Shown in pieces: positions 44,592 through 55,402 of a DNA stretch of 64,000 nucleotides. The DNA is taken from positions 868,001 to 932,000 of the forward strand of contig JAAROD010000094.1 in NCBI GenBank assembly GCA_012274445.1, in the 5' to 3' direction. The notes under the pieces are model-generated. The model did no database searches. It was not told the origin of the DNA and worked only from the letters and a program-made list of their open reading frames with translations. Source of the stretch: Sclerotiophoma versabilis (lineage: Eukaryota; Ascomycota; Dothideomycetes; Pleosporales; Didymellaceae). Each line of letters begins with the position of its first letter. Position 1 is the stretch's first letter. Position numbers and translations under genes: made by a program.

Positions 44592-45244
44592 GGTAATGTA
44601 TTGCCGCCCTACGTAGCCCTGCGCAGCGATACTTTTCCATCCAATCCCTCACTATCAAGCCTGCACAAACTCAAACTCGAACTCAACGCACTTTTTCTTC
44701 CACGTCTTCTCTTCCAATATGCTGGCTTCTGAACAGGTACAGTGCGGTGTTGGACGTGCGGTGTTGGACGTGCGGTGTTGGACGTGCGGTGTTGGACGTG
44801 CAGTGTTAAACGTGCAATTAGTGGCTTTATTGACAGCATCTATCAACCCCCTACTGCTACCTCGCTGTTTACTCCACATAGCGTGTTCATAGTAATCTTC
44901 TGGGGGGAAAGAAAAGGAAGATTGCGTCCCAAAGTCACGCTCGGTCGTTGCATATATAGTGTAAGCTCAGGAGTGGAAGGGGGGGGGGGGGTTTGCTTTG
45001 ATCGGATAGGTGCGACGCGATGATGAGAGTTGAATCGTTTAGCATGATTGCAGAAGTGCTGTTTTGTTATACGTTCTGTCGCGCCAATTTAAGTCTTACT
45101 AATTAAAAAGAAAGAAAAATACTTCATCGCTGCTTGCAGGTTGGCTCTGATAGAGTAATGGCTCTTTGTACACCGGCAACTGCTGTTTATCGCTTATGTC
45201 ATCTCTGCAGAGCCTGTTTAGGCTATTTGGTCATCTCTTCATCC
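44592..45244. other. Intergenic region with a 14-base minisatellite and a G13 run
   Basis: Between convergent genes. It holds the minisatellite at 44742-44811 and a run of 13 G at 44979-44991; no gene. Confidence 0.55.
44742..44811 (+). repeat. Minisatellite, 14-base unit x 5
   Basis: The unit GTGCGGTGTTGGAC is repeated four times exactly and a fifth time with three changes (GTGCAGTGTTAAAC). All three are C:G to T:A-type differences. Confidence 0.95.
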
Positions 45245-46949
45245 TTACATGCTCAGTTTGCTGAGACGAAGGAGAACCTGGGTTTCATCAGCGGGTGCTC
45301 AAGCGGCCGTTTGTTTGTAAACATACCTTCTCAATGTACCGAGCTCCAACGAGGATCTCATCAGCGTCTTTGAATTCCGTTTCGTTTCCGAAATCGGCGT
45401 TGCCTGGGTCGAGACACGTCAAACACGTCTCCACGATGGCAGCATAGCCATCGCCTATGCATCCCGGTAGGCGGTGTCGGGCAAGAGCAACAAAACGATC
45501 CTTGGCTTGATCTGGCATACGAGCTGAAACAGGTTCCTTGCCCTTTCCAAACGGCGACACGAGCAACTGCGAAAAACCCCGTTTCTCTGTGCCGACTTCG
45601 TACTCGACGAAACTACCCCACAGGCCAATCTCAAGCAAACACACACCAAGGCTGTATATGTCGTGACGCATCTCGTAATCGTCGTGAGGATCAAAGCCTT
45701 GCCGAGATGCATGCCTGTACAGGTTTCTGTCCAGGACATTGTCACCCCGGCGCTGCGTCCAGCCCTCGTCCCGTCGGAAATTCTCAAACCCAAGCAGGAA
45801 TGCGGAAATACCCTCGCCACGCTCGAATATCAGGACGGATTCTGGGCGCACGTTCTTGTGCACGAAGCCAAAGGTATGCACATACCCCACCGAGCTGGCC
45901 AGATCTCGCGCGATTTCAAGTCGCCGCGTAGTGGATGTGGTGGCTGATGGTAGGTTGACTAGGAGATCGCGCAGACTCCTGGGGTTTTGCAGGGCCGGAG
46001 GGCATCTGAAGACTAGTGTCAATGATAGCTGCTCCACAAGTCCTGCTTGTACGGATTCTACCACGAAGCCCTTGCAGTTCAGCAGGCTGAAGGTGTGCGG
46101 CTCGTTGACTTGGAGCTTTCGCACGAGATCGCGGACATTGCGCTTGAGGATTTGAGGCTTGGAACCAAGCTCACACTGTATCTGGTTCAGGACGTATTGG
46201 CTCGCTGTTTGATCCGAGTGTGTTTTCGTTGCTACCGCGATACCATCGCAAAATGGAATGTCTTGGATGGCCATTTGTTTCAGATGGCTGGGGGGCAGGT
46301 TGATGTGATCTACAGTTGAAGTTCCCTGGGAACTGGAATCTGCCAGCTTCAAGCCAGCACGTATAGCGATTGTTGCTGGAAGAGAGACACCGGTGCTTGT
46401 CTCGGTGTTGTCGACGTGTGCTCCCAAGGCTTCGTCAACTTGTGAGTCGGCGATCCTCAAAAGCAGAAACCAGGACTGGTCGGCTGCTCCCTGCCATGTC
46501 TCAAGTTCTTTGATAGCTTCATCCAGGCCACCCTTTTTGCATGCGTACTTCCATCGGCGAACCTCGTAAGTGTGCGATGTGACATCATCCTCAACCACGG
46601 GCCTTACTTTGACGAGAACTTTCAGTAACGACACGACAATCTCTAATTTATTCTGGAGGACTTGCAAGGTTTGGTCGTACACTTCGCGGTGCTCGTCTTC
46701 CATCACATGCTGGACGCGCTGGAAGAAGTTGAGCTGGGAATTGAAACGGACCCAGTTGTTTTCCAGCCGCACTAGGCGCTCCGACACTTCGTAATCTGCA
46801 TGCTTTAAGGCAGAGCACAGCTGTCTTCCCTCCTTGATGTACCTACGAGTGCGGGTCAGGTTCGTGGTCAAAATTTAGGATTCCGGGACAGCTTACTTCC
46901 GGCAAAGATCTACAGCGGGAGGAATCGCGAGCAGGAGCTCCGCAGACAT
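45245..46949 (-). CDS. Pseudokinase with N-terminal helical (HeLo-like) domain
   Basis: Model: complement(join(45245..45277,45327..46842,46897..46949)), 533 aa. A small first exon (MSAELLLAIPPAVDLCRK) and a 33-base last exon (ending EKVLLRLSKLSM) join in phase through 54- and 49-base introns. Residues 1-200 are all-helical: YIKEGRQLCSALKHADYEVS, ERLVRLENNWVRFNSQLNFF and LEIVVSLLKVLVKVR, resembling fungal HeLo-like/prion-inhibition N-terminal domains. Residues 270-520 have a kinase fold but degenerate: FVHKNVRPESVLI replaces HRDxKPxN (catalytic Asp is Asn), and AFLLGFENF replaces DFG. DIYSLGVCLLEIGLW is retained. It should not phosphorylate. A four-helix-type domain plus pseudokinase is the plan of MLKL-type necrosis executioners (inference). 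It is divergent from an active kinase. Confidence 0.85.
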
Positions 46950-47400
46950 TCTGAATAGCGTCTGATCTTACAACTAGAGATGACAGGAATTATATTTGCC
47001 CGCTACCGGGGCATCGAACAGGCCTTATCAGTCGCTGTGTCTAGGCATCTGCTACGTCCCACGGCGCGCGACTAAGGCCAAGCCAGGCGCTTCGGTCCGG
47101 AGGCTTTTTCGCCTCATTGATGTTCATAGGATGTGTGCAAGAATGTGGCTTTCAACGTGTGTGGTGATTTGTCGTTCATAGTCCAAGCGTCGGCGTCTAC
47201 TCAGCCTCGACCGCTGCGCCCGGTTTGCAGGCGAAGTTGATTCACGACACCCCGCTTATGTACAGTACCTGCCAGCTGTTTCGTAGCTTATACTATTTTC
47301 CCCGCTCATCGTCAACGAACAGGTTCACACCCGCCGTGTGCAAGTGCATCCGGATGTTTTGCACACCGCAATCCTATGACTTCGCCTCCCGTGAAGCCCA
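46950..47400. promoter_or_regulatory. Bidirectional promoter region of pseudokinase and kinase genes
   Basis: 451 bases between head-to-head starts (46949 - and 47401 +). No site is recognised with confidence. Co-expression of the pair is plausible but only inferred. Confidence 0.45.
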
Positions 47401-49434
47401 ATGATGAGTTTACGCGACCTGCCCAAACTCGTTCGCGATTCAAAACTCAAGGTAATCGTCAATGACAACATCACGATCCATACCGAGCCGCTGGGATGTC
47501 CACACGAGGTTTCGCCCCAAACTTGGGAATTGAAGAAGACCATTGGGCGTGGAGGTGATGGCACAGTCTTTCTACAGCGCAAGGTCAAGGGTCCTGGCAC
47601 GATGGACTTGCTGGCTGTCAAACAGATGACCCTCCGTGCTGAACTCACATCCCAAGATCATAACAGCAAGCGCTATGTGCGCGAACTCGAAGCATTGGCT
47701 AAGTTTGCACAGGTGCAGGTAGGTCGCACAAAATACAGCGTCTATACAATATGCTTATCTTATCGCAGTATTCGCGGTACTTTGTAAGATCGTATGGTTG
47801 GTACCAAGATGAAGAATTCCTTTACATCTGTATGGAGTACTGTAAGCACCGTGATCTGGGGAGATACTTGGGCAAGGATAGCGCTTTGCCTGAAGAGCAT
47901 GCTCGGGTCATTGCGAAGCAAGTTCTTCAAGGACTGGAGCGAATGCACCAGAATAAGATCGCTCACAGAGATGTCAAGCCCGCCGTAAGTACTACACAAG
48001 CAACCGACTTTATGGATTACCACTGATAAGCGTACCAAGAATATTCTAGTACAACAAAAACCCCCAGACGATGAATGGTGGGTTGTGCTTGGCGATCTCG
48101 GTCTCAGCCGACGGAGTGGCGCCTCCTCGGGAACGACTACCATCCGTGGCACACGAGATTTCATGGCTCCAGAAACTATTGGGAAGCCTTTTCTGGGTCT
48201 ACCAAAGGATGCGGACCCTTTCAGAGCCGATATGTGGAGCTTAGGCGAGACGATATCATGCGCATTGACAGGACGCGGCACGTTTCTGAACCAAGACCAC
48301 CTTTTAGAATACCAAAATAACCAAACTAGCTTTCCGGATGACGCCTTGAAGGAATCCAAAGTCAGTGCAGAAGCGATCGACTTTGTTCGCTCACTCATGG
48401 CGGTGGATCCGGCTCGGAGACTTACCGTCGAGGAAGCCCTTCGTGACCCTTGGATCACCATGCTCGAAGACCCGACTTCTCACTCTCAACTACCTATTGT
48501 GACAGCTGGAGATGGTTTATCGAACGATCAGATCACGCAAGCTTCTGGAAAATCGACGCAGACTGTGCCCATGCGCTTAGACGACACCCAAGCATCCGGG
48601 GCCTGGACCAAAACCACCGCGAACCCTGGGCTACAGAGGAGTATTCCAAGTACATCCGATCAAATTCAGGTTGGCCAACAGACCTCAGACACCGCAGCTG
48701 ATCAAAAACGGGATGAACCTGCCGTTGAGCAAGCTTCCAGCAAAGCCGAACGGTTTCTTCGCGAAAGCGATAGACGACGGGAAGAAGCAAATGGACGTCG
48801 TAGCCTGAAAGCGAAAGATGATACAGTCATTCCATTCAAAGATTTATCCGCTGATGAAAAACTTGTCATGACGGAAAAGCAAAGACAGATCGCGCTTAAT
48901 AACAAAAAAGTCAAGCTGAACGACCTCAAAAAGTTCAGCAAGAGCTTCCGGTTGAGCACACCTGTTCCACCAGATCTCGTTCCAATCATGGCCAACGATA
49001 AAGAAAAGCAGGACGCAATTCTATCTTCGTCTATTCAGAGACTAAATGAGCTTGACTTGCTGAAGGAGGCGCAAGCTCAACCTGACCGTTCTAGCGTCCC
49101 TGTGCCGCCAACTCCACCACAGATACGGCTTTCGCATGTCCCTCCAAGTAACTCTGCACTGCCTGCAGCAGACTCAAGCCTGCCACCGCGTCCTCAGCCT
49201 CATAGGAAGGCTGTCTCAGGGACACAAATACAAGCTAAGGAAGTAGCTGCACCGCCCACCCCAACCCGCTGGGAGGAGGCAGTCCGTAGGCAAGAAACGA
49301 TTGCCGGAGTATCCAAAGGCAGCCAAACAAGTGAAGGCAATGAAACAGCCATACCTGCGACGGCTCCAAGTACGAGTGAGGCGCCAAAGGCGCAAGAAGC
49401 CGGCAAGAAGAAAAAGCAGAGAAGGGGAAAATAG
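47401..49434 (+). CDS. Serine/threonine protein kinase (NIMA/NEK-like fold) with long basic coiled tail
   Basis: Model: join(47401..47718,47769..47984,48040..49434), 642 aa; introns of 50 and 55 bases in phase (FAQVQ|YSRYF, VKPA|NILVQ). All catalytic elements are present: IGRGGDGTVFLQRK (glycine loop), LLAVKQM (Lys), EFLYICMEYCKHRDLGRYL (hinge), KIAHRDVKPANILV (HRD loop), VLGDLGLSRRSG (DLG for DFG, common in active fungal kinases), GTRDFMAPET, and MWSLGETISCALTG. The kinase ends near residue 330. The rest is polar with a Lys/Arg/Glu coiled stretch (RFLRESDRRREEANGRRS), a Pro-rich segment and a KKKKQRRGK end, a probable nuclear or membrane-binding tail. Close relatives occur as HeLo-associated or NIMA-like kinases. 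Substrates are unknown; the divergent pseudokinase is a natural candidate. Confidence 0.9.
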
Positions 49435-49884
49435 AACAATAGACCTTCAACACAGAGACTGAAAGATACATATGCATAAAAATAACGATCAAGTCCTGGA
49501 GATTAAATTTTACCCTCTCGTATGTCGATTGTGCGGTCCCACCCCATCACAATCCCCAACTGATCCAGGTCTTTAAAAAATCAAAGCGATTTCAAAAAAC
49601 TAAAGCGATTTTAAAAAAAGAAAAAAAGAACCAAAGCGAAAGAGAACGGAAAGTCGCATATTACACGATGCCAACACCCATAGGCCAACATCCCTTTCAT
49701 ACGCGTCCCTTCCCACTAAAGATTCAAGAAACATGGCGACCATAACCCCATCCTCAGTCCATGATTATATACTATACGGAAGAAGCCCTTTTTTTTTTTT
49801 TTTTTTTTTAAAAAAAACCAAGAGAGCCTCACTATAAAGAGTATAAGAAACGAATTCACTCGTTTTTCCTACTAGCACAATTGC

Positions 49885-49914
49885 TCTTCTTCTTCTTCTT
49901 CTTCTTCTTCTTCT
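49885..49914 (+). repeat. CTT microsatellite
   Basis: About ten CTT units in tandem, in the region downstream of the kinase gene. Confidence 0.9.
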
Positions 49915-50145
49915 CCTCCGAGCACTTTGTAGAAGTAGTAGTCACGACATGTAGAAGAGACGACACAGACGACATAGCCATCAGCCCCTTCTAAGACCAG
50001 CGTACTATCTACATACATGCCCGAAAATATACATTCATCACACTATATAACTATATATCAGTCAATGCGTGCGATTCTTGTTCATACAAGTGATTAGCAA
50101 CGGAAAAGTGTCATACAATACTTGTGCTAACGTTAGCTGCGAGAT

Positions 50146-50172
50146 GAGTAGGAGTAGGAGTAGGAGTAGGAC
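50146..50172 (+). repeat. GAGTAG microsatellite
   Basis: About four and a half GAGTAG units in tandem. Confidence 0.85.
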
Positions 50173-50574
50173 TAGTTGGTTCATTGTAATATACCAATCC
50201 ATCGTGATATACGAATTATCTCAATATTATAGCCACATAGTAATTACCTAATTCCCAATCCGAGTCGGCGGTGTGAGTGCCTGATCTGAAAGGAAAACTT
50301 AAGAACGGGACGGAGGCTGATGGTGTTGTGTAAGTGAGTGAGTGAATGAGTGGAGATATGGTCAATCGGCGTATATGCTGGGCTGATTGTATAGCTTGAA
50401 ATGCACATGGATGGGGGGGGGGGGGGGAATGAGGATGAGGAAGGAGGTCGATAGAATTCGTAAAGGGGTTTAAGAACAGGGCTTTACAACAGGGTTTTAC
50501 AACGGACTTCTACGAGACTTTTACGAGACTTTTACGAGGCTCTGCGAATTTGGATGGTTAGTAGAATATGCTGT

Positions 50575-51819
50575 CTATGCAGCCTTCGCCTTCGACGCTA
50601 TAACATCCTCCAGCCACGGGTACACAACCCCGTTCGCCTCGGGATACCCCATATGCAGCCTATCTCTAATGAACCGCATCTCCTTCGGGCTCCCGTACTC
50701 AGCCAGCAACATGCTATCCTCAACCGGCATACATCCATCCAGCGTACCATTAACGAGCAACATCCTGCAGCTCTTCAGTCCCAGTGCGACCACTGCGACG
50801 CCCTCGCCTTTGCCACTGACAAGGCTGAATTCATCTTGGCACCGCTGTTTCATCTCTTCGAAATCCGCGTAGCCGTATTTCTGGCAGTATGCTTGCTCGA
50901 GACCAAACGGGTACTCGTGCTTGGCGATCTGCTCCAGCCACTCGCGGCCGATGTAGTGGTGCGTGCCTGCGCCGTGGCCTACGCTGCCGAGTAATTTGTC
51001 TCTGTGCGTGTGCGCGAGGCGGATGGCGTAGTAGCCGCCTGCACTGAGGCCCCAGGCGATGACGCGCGTCTCATCGAGATGCGGGTTCTGCGCAATGTAC
51101 TCGAGGATCGTGCTGAATAGTCTGTCGGGGCTTAATGGATCGCGCCGGGTCGCCGGGCAGTCGACTGTTGTGCCGGGGATGTCGCAAATTACCGTCGCCC
51201 AGCCGCGCTGCAGATGCTCTTCGGTGCGCTCTGTGTTGTCAGGCCGGTGGCCGTCTAGGCCGGTGATTAACAGGATTGTTGGGAACGGCCCGTTGCCCTT
51301 GGGGATGCGCATGTACAGCGGTATTGTCTCGCCGTCGTTGTTGGCGGCGTGGATGTGTGGGATGGTTTCCTCGACCAGCGGCACGTCCCACAGCTGTGTG
51401 CCGGCCATGTAGGCGGCTTTTTGTTCCTCAAAGACCTGCGCCTTCAGCGATGTCCCGATGTACGGGAACCGCGCTAGTCTGAAGACTGCGTTTGCACGGA
51501 AGTATAAGGTTTTTGCCTCCTCTTTGTGCTCAACTTTTGAAGATGCGCCCAGTTTCGACAGGTCCTGCGCTTTCGCGACGAGATCACGTGCGGTGGGGAG
51601 GAAGGCGTTTGTGTAGTCGTCCGAGTAGGGGTCGTTGATGTTGTTGGCGATCAGGTGTTGGAAGATGGGCTCAAAATCCTTGTAGCTGCCGTCGTGGAAG
51701 GGGTAGACAGATCGCTGGCAGGGCATCTTCCAGCGGTTCTCCCATAGTTTGGCGATGCTGCCGCGGTGGCCGTAGTCTTTCGTGAAGAGGTCGCCGAGGA
51801 TCCAATTCCCGTTTGGCAT
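50575..51819 (-). CDS. ayg1: Ayg1-like alpha/beta hydrolase (heptaketide hydrolyase type)
   Basis: Single exon of 414 aa from ATG 51819. N-terminal WILGDLFTKDYGHRGSIAKL and WENRWKMPCQRSVYPFHDGS, then DFEPIFQHLIANNINDPYSD, LLITGLDGHRPDNTERTEE, WATVICDIPGTTVDCPAT, RVIAWGLSAGGYYAIRLAHT (nucleophile Ser in GLSAGG) and LLVNGTLDGCMPVEDSMLL (acid Asp region) with a C-terminal HMGYPEANGV giving the His. These strongly match Ayg1, which shortens the heptaketide naphthopyrone in DHN-melanin synthesis in Aspergillus by C-C hydrolysis. Paralogues of this fold also serve other polyketide pathways, so the exact substrate is open. No polyketide synthase is within the window. Confidence 0.92.
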   Translation of the reverse strand: MPNGNWILGDLFTKDYGHRGSIAKLWENRWKMPCQRSVYPFHDGSYKDFEPIFQHLIANNINDPYSDDYTNAFLPTARDLVAKAQDLSKLGASSKVEHKEEAKTLYFRANAVFRLARFPYIGTSLKAQVFEEQKAAYMAGTQLWDVPLVEETIPHIHAANNDGETIPLYMRIPKGNGPFPTILLITGLDGHRPDNTERTEEHLQRGWATVICDIPGTTVDCPATRRDPLSPDRLFSTILEYIAQNPHLDETRVIAWGLSAGGYYAIRLAHTHRDKLLGSVGHGAGTHHYIGREWLEQIAKHEYPFGLEQAYCQKYGYADFEEMKQRCQDEFSLVSGKGEGVAVVALGLKSCRMLLVNGTLDGCMPVEDSMLLAEYGSPKEMRFIRDRLHMGYPEANGVVYPWLEDVIASKAKAA

Positions 51820-52098
51820 GTTGAATCAGTATGGCTGTAATATTGGATTTGATTTAATGAGTTGCTTCTTGGAGTTCAGTTTCGGCCTCGCTTTGCTGTC
51901 GTTGCAGTGTGGATATAAGTCCATCTGGGTTAGGCGGGGCCGGCTCGGGGATCCGCTCGTTTCACTGGGACCGTACGGGACCCCGCATTAGCACGATCAA
52001 CTAAACGATGTGGATACAGCAGCTTGGCCAAAACAATCGTGATGAGGTAATGCGACATGGACAGAATTGTGGGGAGAATAGATTCGTATCGGCGACAC

Positions 52099-53701
52099 TC
52101 AAGGCCACTCATCGTCCTCAGCGGGCTCCTTGCGCTTGGCGTACTCTCTCAAAACATGCGCCAGCTTTGTCCGGCCTTCTTTCCGCTCAAAGACCTGTGC
52201 GTGGTCTGCTGTGGGCCACCAGATTGTTTCTATTCCTGAACCTTTCCATTCCGCATCCTTCCATGTGCGGTCCTCGCTCTTCATGTCGACGCCAGCAATG
52301 TACTTTCCGACAGAGGTCGTGTCTACGATGAGGTCGCGACCGCCCAGACTAACGGTCACGTCGCGCCTGTGCAGATCCTCTTTCCAGAGGACATTCTGTG
52401 ACCAGAAGAAGTTCCGTGCGAGGGTGTGTGCGACCATCATGTCCATCGATGCAAAGTACCAGAGTTGGTGCTCGTTTGCGTGTCTCGGGCGGCGGGCGGT
52501 GAAGTTGTAGGCAACGTCTGGGAGATGCAGGAGGAAGGTCACGGGGTCGACGAACAGGACTGGGCCGATCTTTGGCGCTGTGGTAGGGTTCTTGACAAGA
52601 TGGGTGCTCACGACTGAGCCGTACGAGTGGCTGGCCACGACCACCTTGTCGAAGCCATGGCGGTCGAGGATGATGTTGATCTGGCGGCAAATTTCGTCGG
52701 GGCTTATGATTGCGCCGGTGATGCGGAAGCTGATGGGCATCAGCTCGATGGCAATGATGCCGATCTCGCCATCTGCGGGTGCGAGTGGGTCTTGTTCGTT
52801 GATGTCGGCGAGCCAGCGGCTGTATGGCATGAGGCCGATGCCGATGCCGTGTATAAAGAGGATGGGCATGCGCGTCTTGGCGGTGTGCGGCCGGTACCAG
52901 TAGCTCAGGTCAGGGGCGCTGGAGATGTGGCGGGTCAAAAGCGATGCGGGCCGGGGAGGGAATACGGCGAGCGCGGAACGAAGATGGGTGCGGTGGAGCT
53001 GGAAGCCTTTGTAGCGCAGATAGGCTGCGGTGAGGCTATCGACGAGCATGACAATCTACATGTCTGTGAGTGAGTGTGCGATGCGATGGGTTGGGGGAGG
53101 CGCCTACCAGGTACCACACGACCGGCCGGTGGCGCATGTTGACTTGGTCGATAGTCAGCCGCAGGCTCGTTGCAGGCCCACGACCAGGCGGGATCGGCCT
53201 GCCCAGCATGGTCTCGGTGCCATCCACATACTCGTCCAGCTCCTCTTCTTCCGCAATCTTTGCCTCGGGATCTTCCTGCGCCCTGCGGACGAGCTCGTCC
53301 TCGCTTTCCGTCCCCCTGTTCAGCAGCGCCCACTCGAAGAACTCCTTCACATTGTCCCTTCTGACGTCGCCAGGCCTCGCGCCCAGGAACCATCGGCTGA
53401 CGTAATACTCGGGGTGCGGTATCCTGTCCCAGCACTTCCAGAAGAGCGCCTTCCTCTCCTCCCGATCGAGGAGCGGCGGGTGCTGCGCCGATGCCTGGAG
53501 CGCTCTCTTGCGGGGTATGTAGACAAACAGCCAGAAGGCCGCCTCGAGGATGCTCCATGTCAGAAGGAAGCGGCCACCCGCGGACGTGGGGTGTTCGGCG
53601 AGACTGAAGGACACGTAGAAGATGCTCAGAGGGGTGATCAGGCGCAGCGCCAATATGCATGTTCGAATGAACATGTATTGCGGTACCGACGTGCCTATCA
53701 T
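52099..53701 (-). CDS. Membrane-anchored alpha/beta hydrolase
   Basis: Model: complement(join(52099..53055,53108..53701)), 516 aa. The 52-base intron joins RPVVWYL to IVMLVDSLTAAYLRYKG in phase 0. Two hydrophobic spans (YMFIRTCILALRLITPLSIF, then FLLTWSILEAAFWLFVYI) are near the N-terminus, so the enzyme is probably membrane-tethered. The catalytic part shows MPILFIHGIGIGLMPYSRWL (oxyanion HG), KVVVASHSYGSVVSTHL (nucleophile Ser in SHSYG, the GHSxG elbow with Ser for Gly), PVLFVDPVTFLLHLPD and a C-terminal WPTADHAQVFERKEGR with the His. It resembles fungal lipase/epoxide-hydrolase-like proteins of unknown substrate. It is on the same strand as the Ayg1-like gene, 279 bases upstream. Confidence 0.9.
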
Positions 53702-54070
53702 GACGGCGGGGCGCGCAGTGTGCGCGGAGGACTATGCAAAGCAGACACACGAGGCCAAGCCTTCAGCCGTAGTCACCAGCAGACGGCAAGCTCATGGATC
53801 CCAGAAGTTGGTGTTGAGGACGCCGCACGGCTGCGTCGGATGCCTGCGCGTGGTTGCGCCTGCCGTGATGCCAATGACGCGGTCGGCCCCACCGCGCCTT
53901 CTAAGCTAGGTAGCTAGCGCCCGCCAGGTCCATGCATCCCAAACTTCTTCACCTCGCAACCTCGCCTGAGACACGTGACATTGCACACTGACGCTATGAC
54001 GTGACTATCTCTCTCAGCATCTCGTCCACTCACCCATACATCCTCTCCTATCGCCGGGCCATGGCAGAAC
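53702..54070. other. Intergenic region between hydrolase and monooxygenase genes
   Basis: No gene. It holds the promoter of the hydrolase and the 3' end of the monooxygenase; GCCACGTGTC-like E-box sequence (CACGTG) lies near 53973. Confidence 0.45.
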
Positions 54071-55402
54071 TCACTCCTTGAAGAACTGATTCTGTGGCCT
54101 CGGCAGCCCCAGGTGCTCCCTCAACGTCGTTCCTCCGTAGTCCTTCCTGAACAAGCCCCTCCGCTGCAGCTCCGGAACCAGCTTCTGCGTGACGTTGTTC
54201 AGACCCTCAGGCAGGAAAGGAAAGCACACAGTAAAACCATCCGCCGCCTCCTCCTTCAGCCAGAGCTCCAAGTCGTCAGCAATGCTCTCCGCCGTCCCTA
54301 CAAACGCAAGCCCAGCATACCCACCGTAGCGACTAGCCAGCTGCCGGATAGTCAACCCTTCCTTCTCTGCAAGCGCCAGAACTGCAGCTCTCGCTGTATG
54401 ACTTGCATTCGTCTCCGGTAGGTCCCTTGGCAAGTACCCATCAGGGTCATACTGCGACACATCCGCTCCCAGCGCAATGCTCAAACTTGCAACCGCCGAA
54501 TCCGAATGCGCCAGACTATCTAATCTCAGCCTCTTCTCCTGTGCATCTTCCCTCGTCTCGCCAACGATAACCAGCGCCGCGGGCAGAATCTTCAAATGGT
54601 CCGGATTCCTTCCTGCGCTTTGTGTGCGGCTTTTGATGTCTGCATATAGCGCTTTGGCAGCATCCAAGTCCTTTGGGCTGCAGAATACGACCTCGGCCGT
54701 CTCGGCTGCTAACTGCCGTCCTGGCTCACTCTGCCCGGCTTGCACAATGACCGGCCAGCCTTGCACAGGGCGCGCGATATTCAAGGGTCCGCGAACTTTG
54801 AGGTCGTCGCCGACGTGATTGAGGACGTGCAGTTTGGATGGCTCAAAATACAGCCCGCTCTCCTGATCGCGTACGAATGCGTCGTCGGCGAATGAATCCC
54901 ACAGTCCGGTGACGACGTCGTAGAACTCCCGGGCGCGCTTGTATCGGTCCGCATGCTGGACGTGCTCGTCGAGGCCGAAGTTCTTTGATGTCTCCGGATT
55001 ACCAGTGGTTACCATGTTCCATGCCGCTCTTCCCTCGCTCAGGTGGTCTAGGCTAGCAAACCGGCGAGCGACGTGGTAGGGCTCATCGTAGGTTGTCGTT
55101 GCTGTGGCCGCAAGGCCGATTCTGTCTGTGACCTGGGAGAGGGCGGAGAGCAGGGTGAAGGGCTCAAACGATGTCACCGTGTGGCTGCGCCGGAGTGCTT
55201 CGTCTGGTAGATTAAGCACGGCGAGGTGGTCTGCCATGAAGAACGCGTCGAACTTTGCCCTTTCCAGCTCTTGGATGAACGTTTTCAAGTGCTTCAAGTT
55301 GAAGTTCGCATCGGGGTAAGCTCCAGGGTACCGCCATGCTCCTGTGTGAAGGGAGACTGGACGCATAAAGGCCGTCAGATGGAGCTGCTTCTGTGAGGCC
55401 AT
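54071..55402 (-). CDS. FMNH2-dependent monooxygenase (NtaA/SnaA/DszA/SoxA family)
   Basis: Single exon of 443 aa from ATG 55402. It reads LHLTAFMRPVSLHTGAWRYP, KHLKTFIQELERAKFDAFFM, ADHLAVL, FEPFTLLSALSQVTDRIGLA, TATTTYDEPYHVARRFASLD, HLSEGRAAWNMVTTGNPETS, KNFGLDEHVQHADRYKRARE, VQGWPVIVQAGQSEPGRQLA and GTAESIADDLELWLKEEAAD. This is the full bacterial-luciferase-fold group C flavin monooxygenase, which uses reduced FMN from a separate reductase to oxidise substrates such as nitrilotriacetate, thiophenes or long alkanes. The substrate cannot be told from sequence. The intact flavin-reductase-like partner is not adjacent; a broken one lies 4 kb downstream at 59.6 kb. Confidence 0.95.
   Translation of the reverse strand: MASQKQLHLTAFMRPVSLHTGAWRYPGAYPDANFNLKHLKTFIQELERAKFDAFFMADHLAVLNLPDEALRRSHTVTSFEPFTLLSALSQVTDRIGLAATATTTYDEPYHVARRFASLDHLSEGRAAWNMVTTGNPETSKNFGLDEHVQHADRYKRAREFYDVVTGLWDSFADDAFVRDQESGLYFEPSKLHVLNHVGDDLKVRGPLNIARPVQGWPVIVQAGQSEPGRQLAAETAEVVFCSPKDLDAAKALYADIKSRTQSAGRNPDHLKILPAALVIVGETREDAQEKRLRLDSLAHSDSAVASLSIALGADVSQYDPDGYLPRDLPETNASHTARAAVLALAEKEGLTIRQLASRYGGYAGLAFVGTAESIADDLELWLKEEAADGFTVCFPFLPEGLNNVTQKLVPELQRRGLFRKDYGGTTLREHLGLPRPQNQFFKE

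Larger units (their letters stand above)
49435..50574. other. Intergenic region rich in simple repeats
   Basis: Between convergent genes. It contains T21 followed by A8 (49789-49817), a CTT run (about 49885-49914), a GAGTAG hexamer run (about 50146-50172) and G15 (50413-50427). No gene. Confidence 0.7.
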
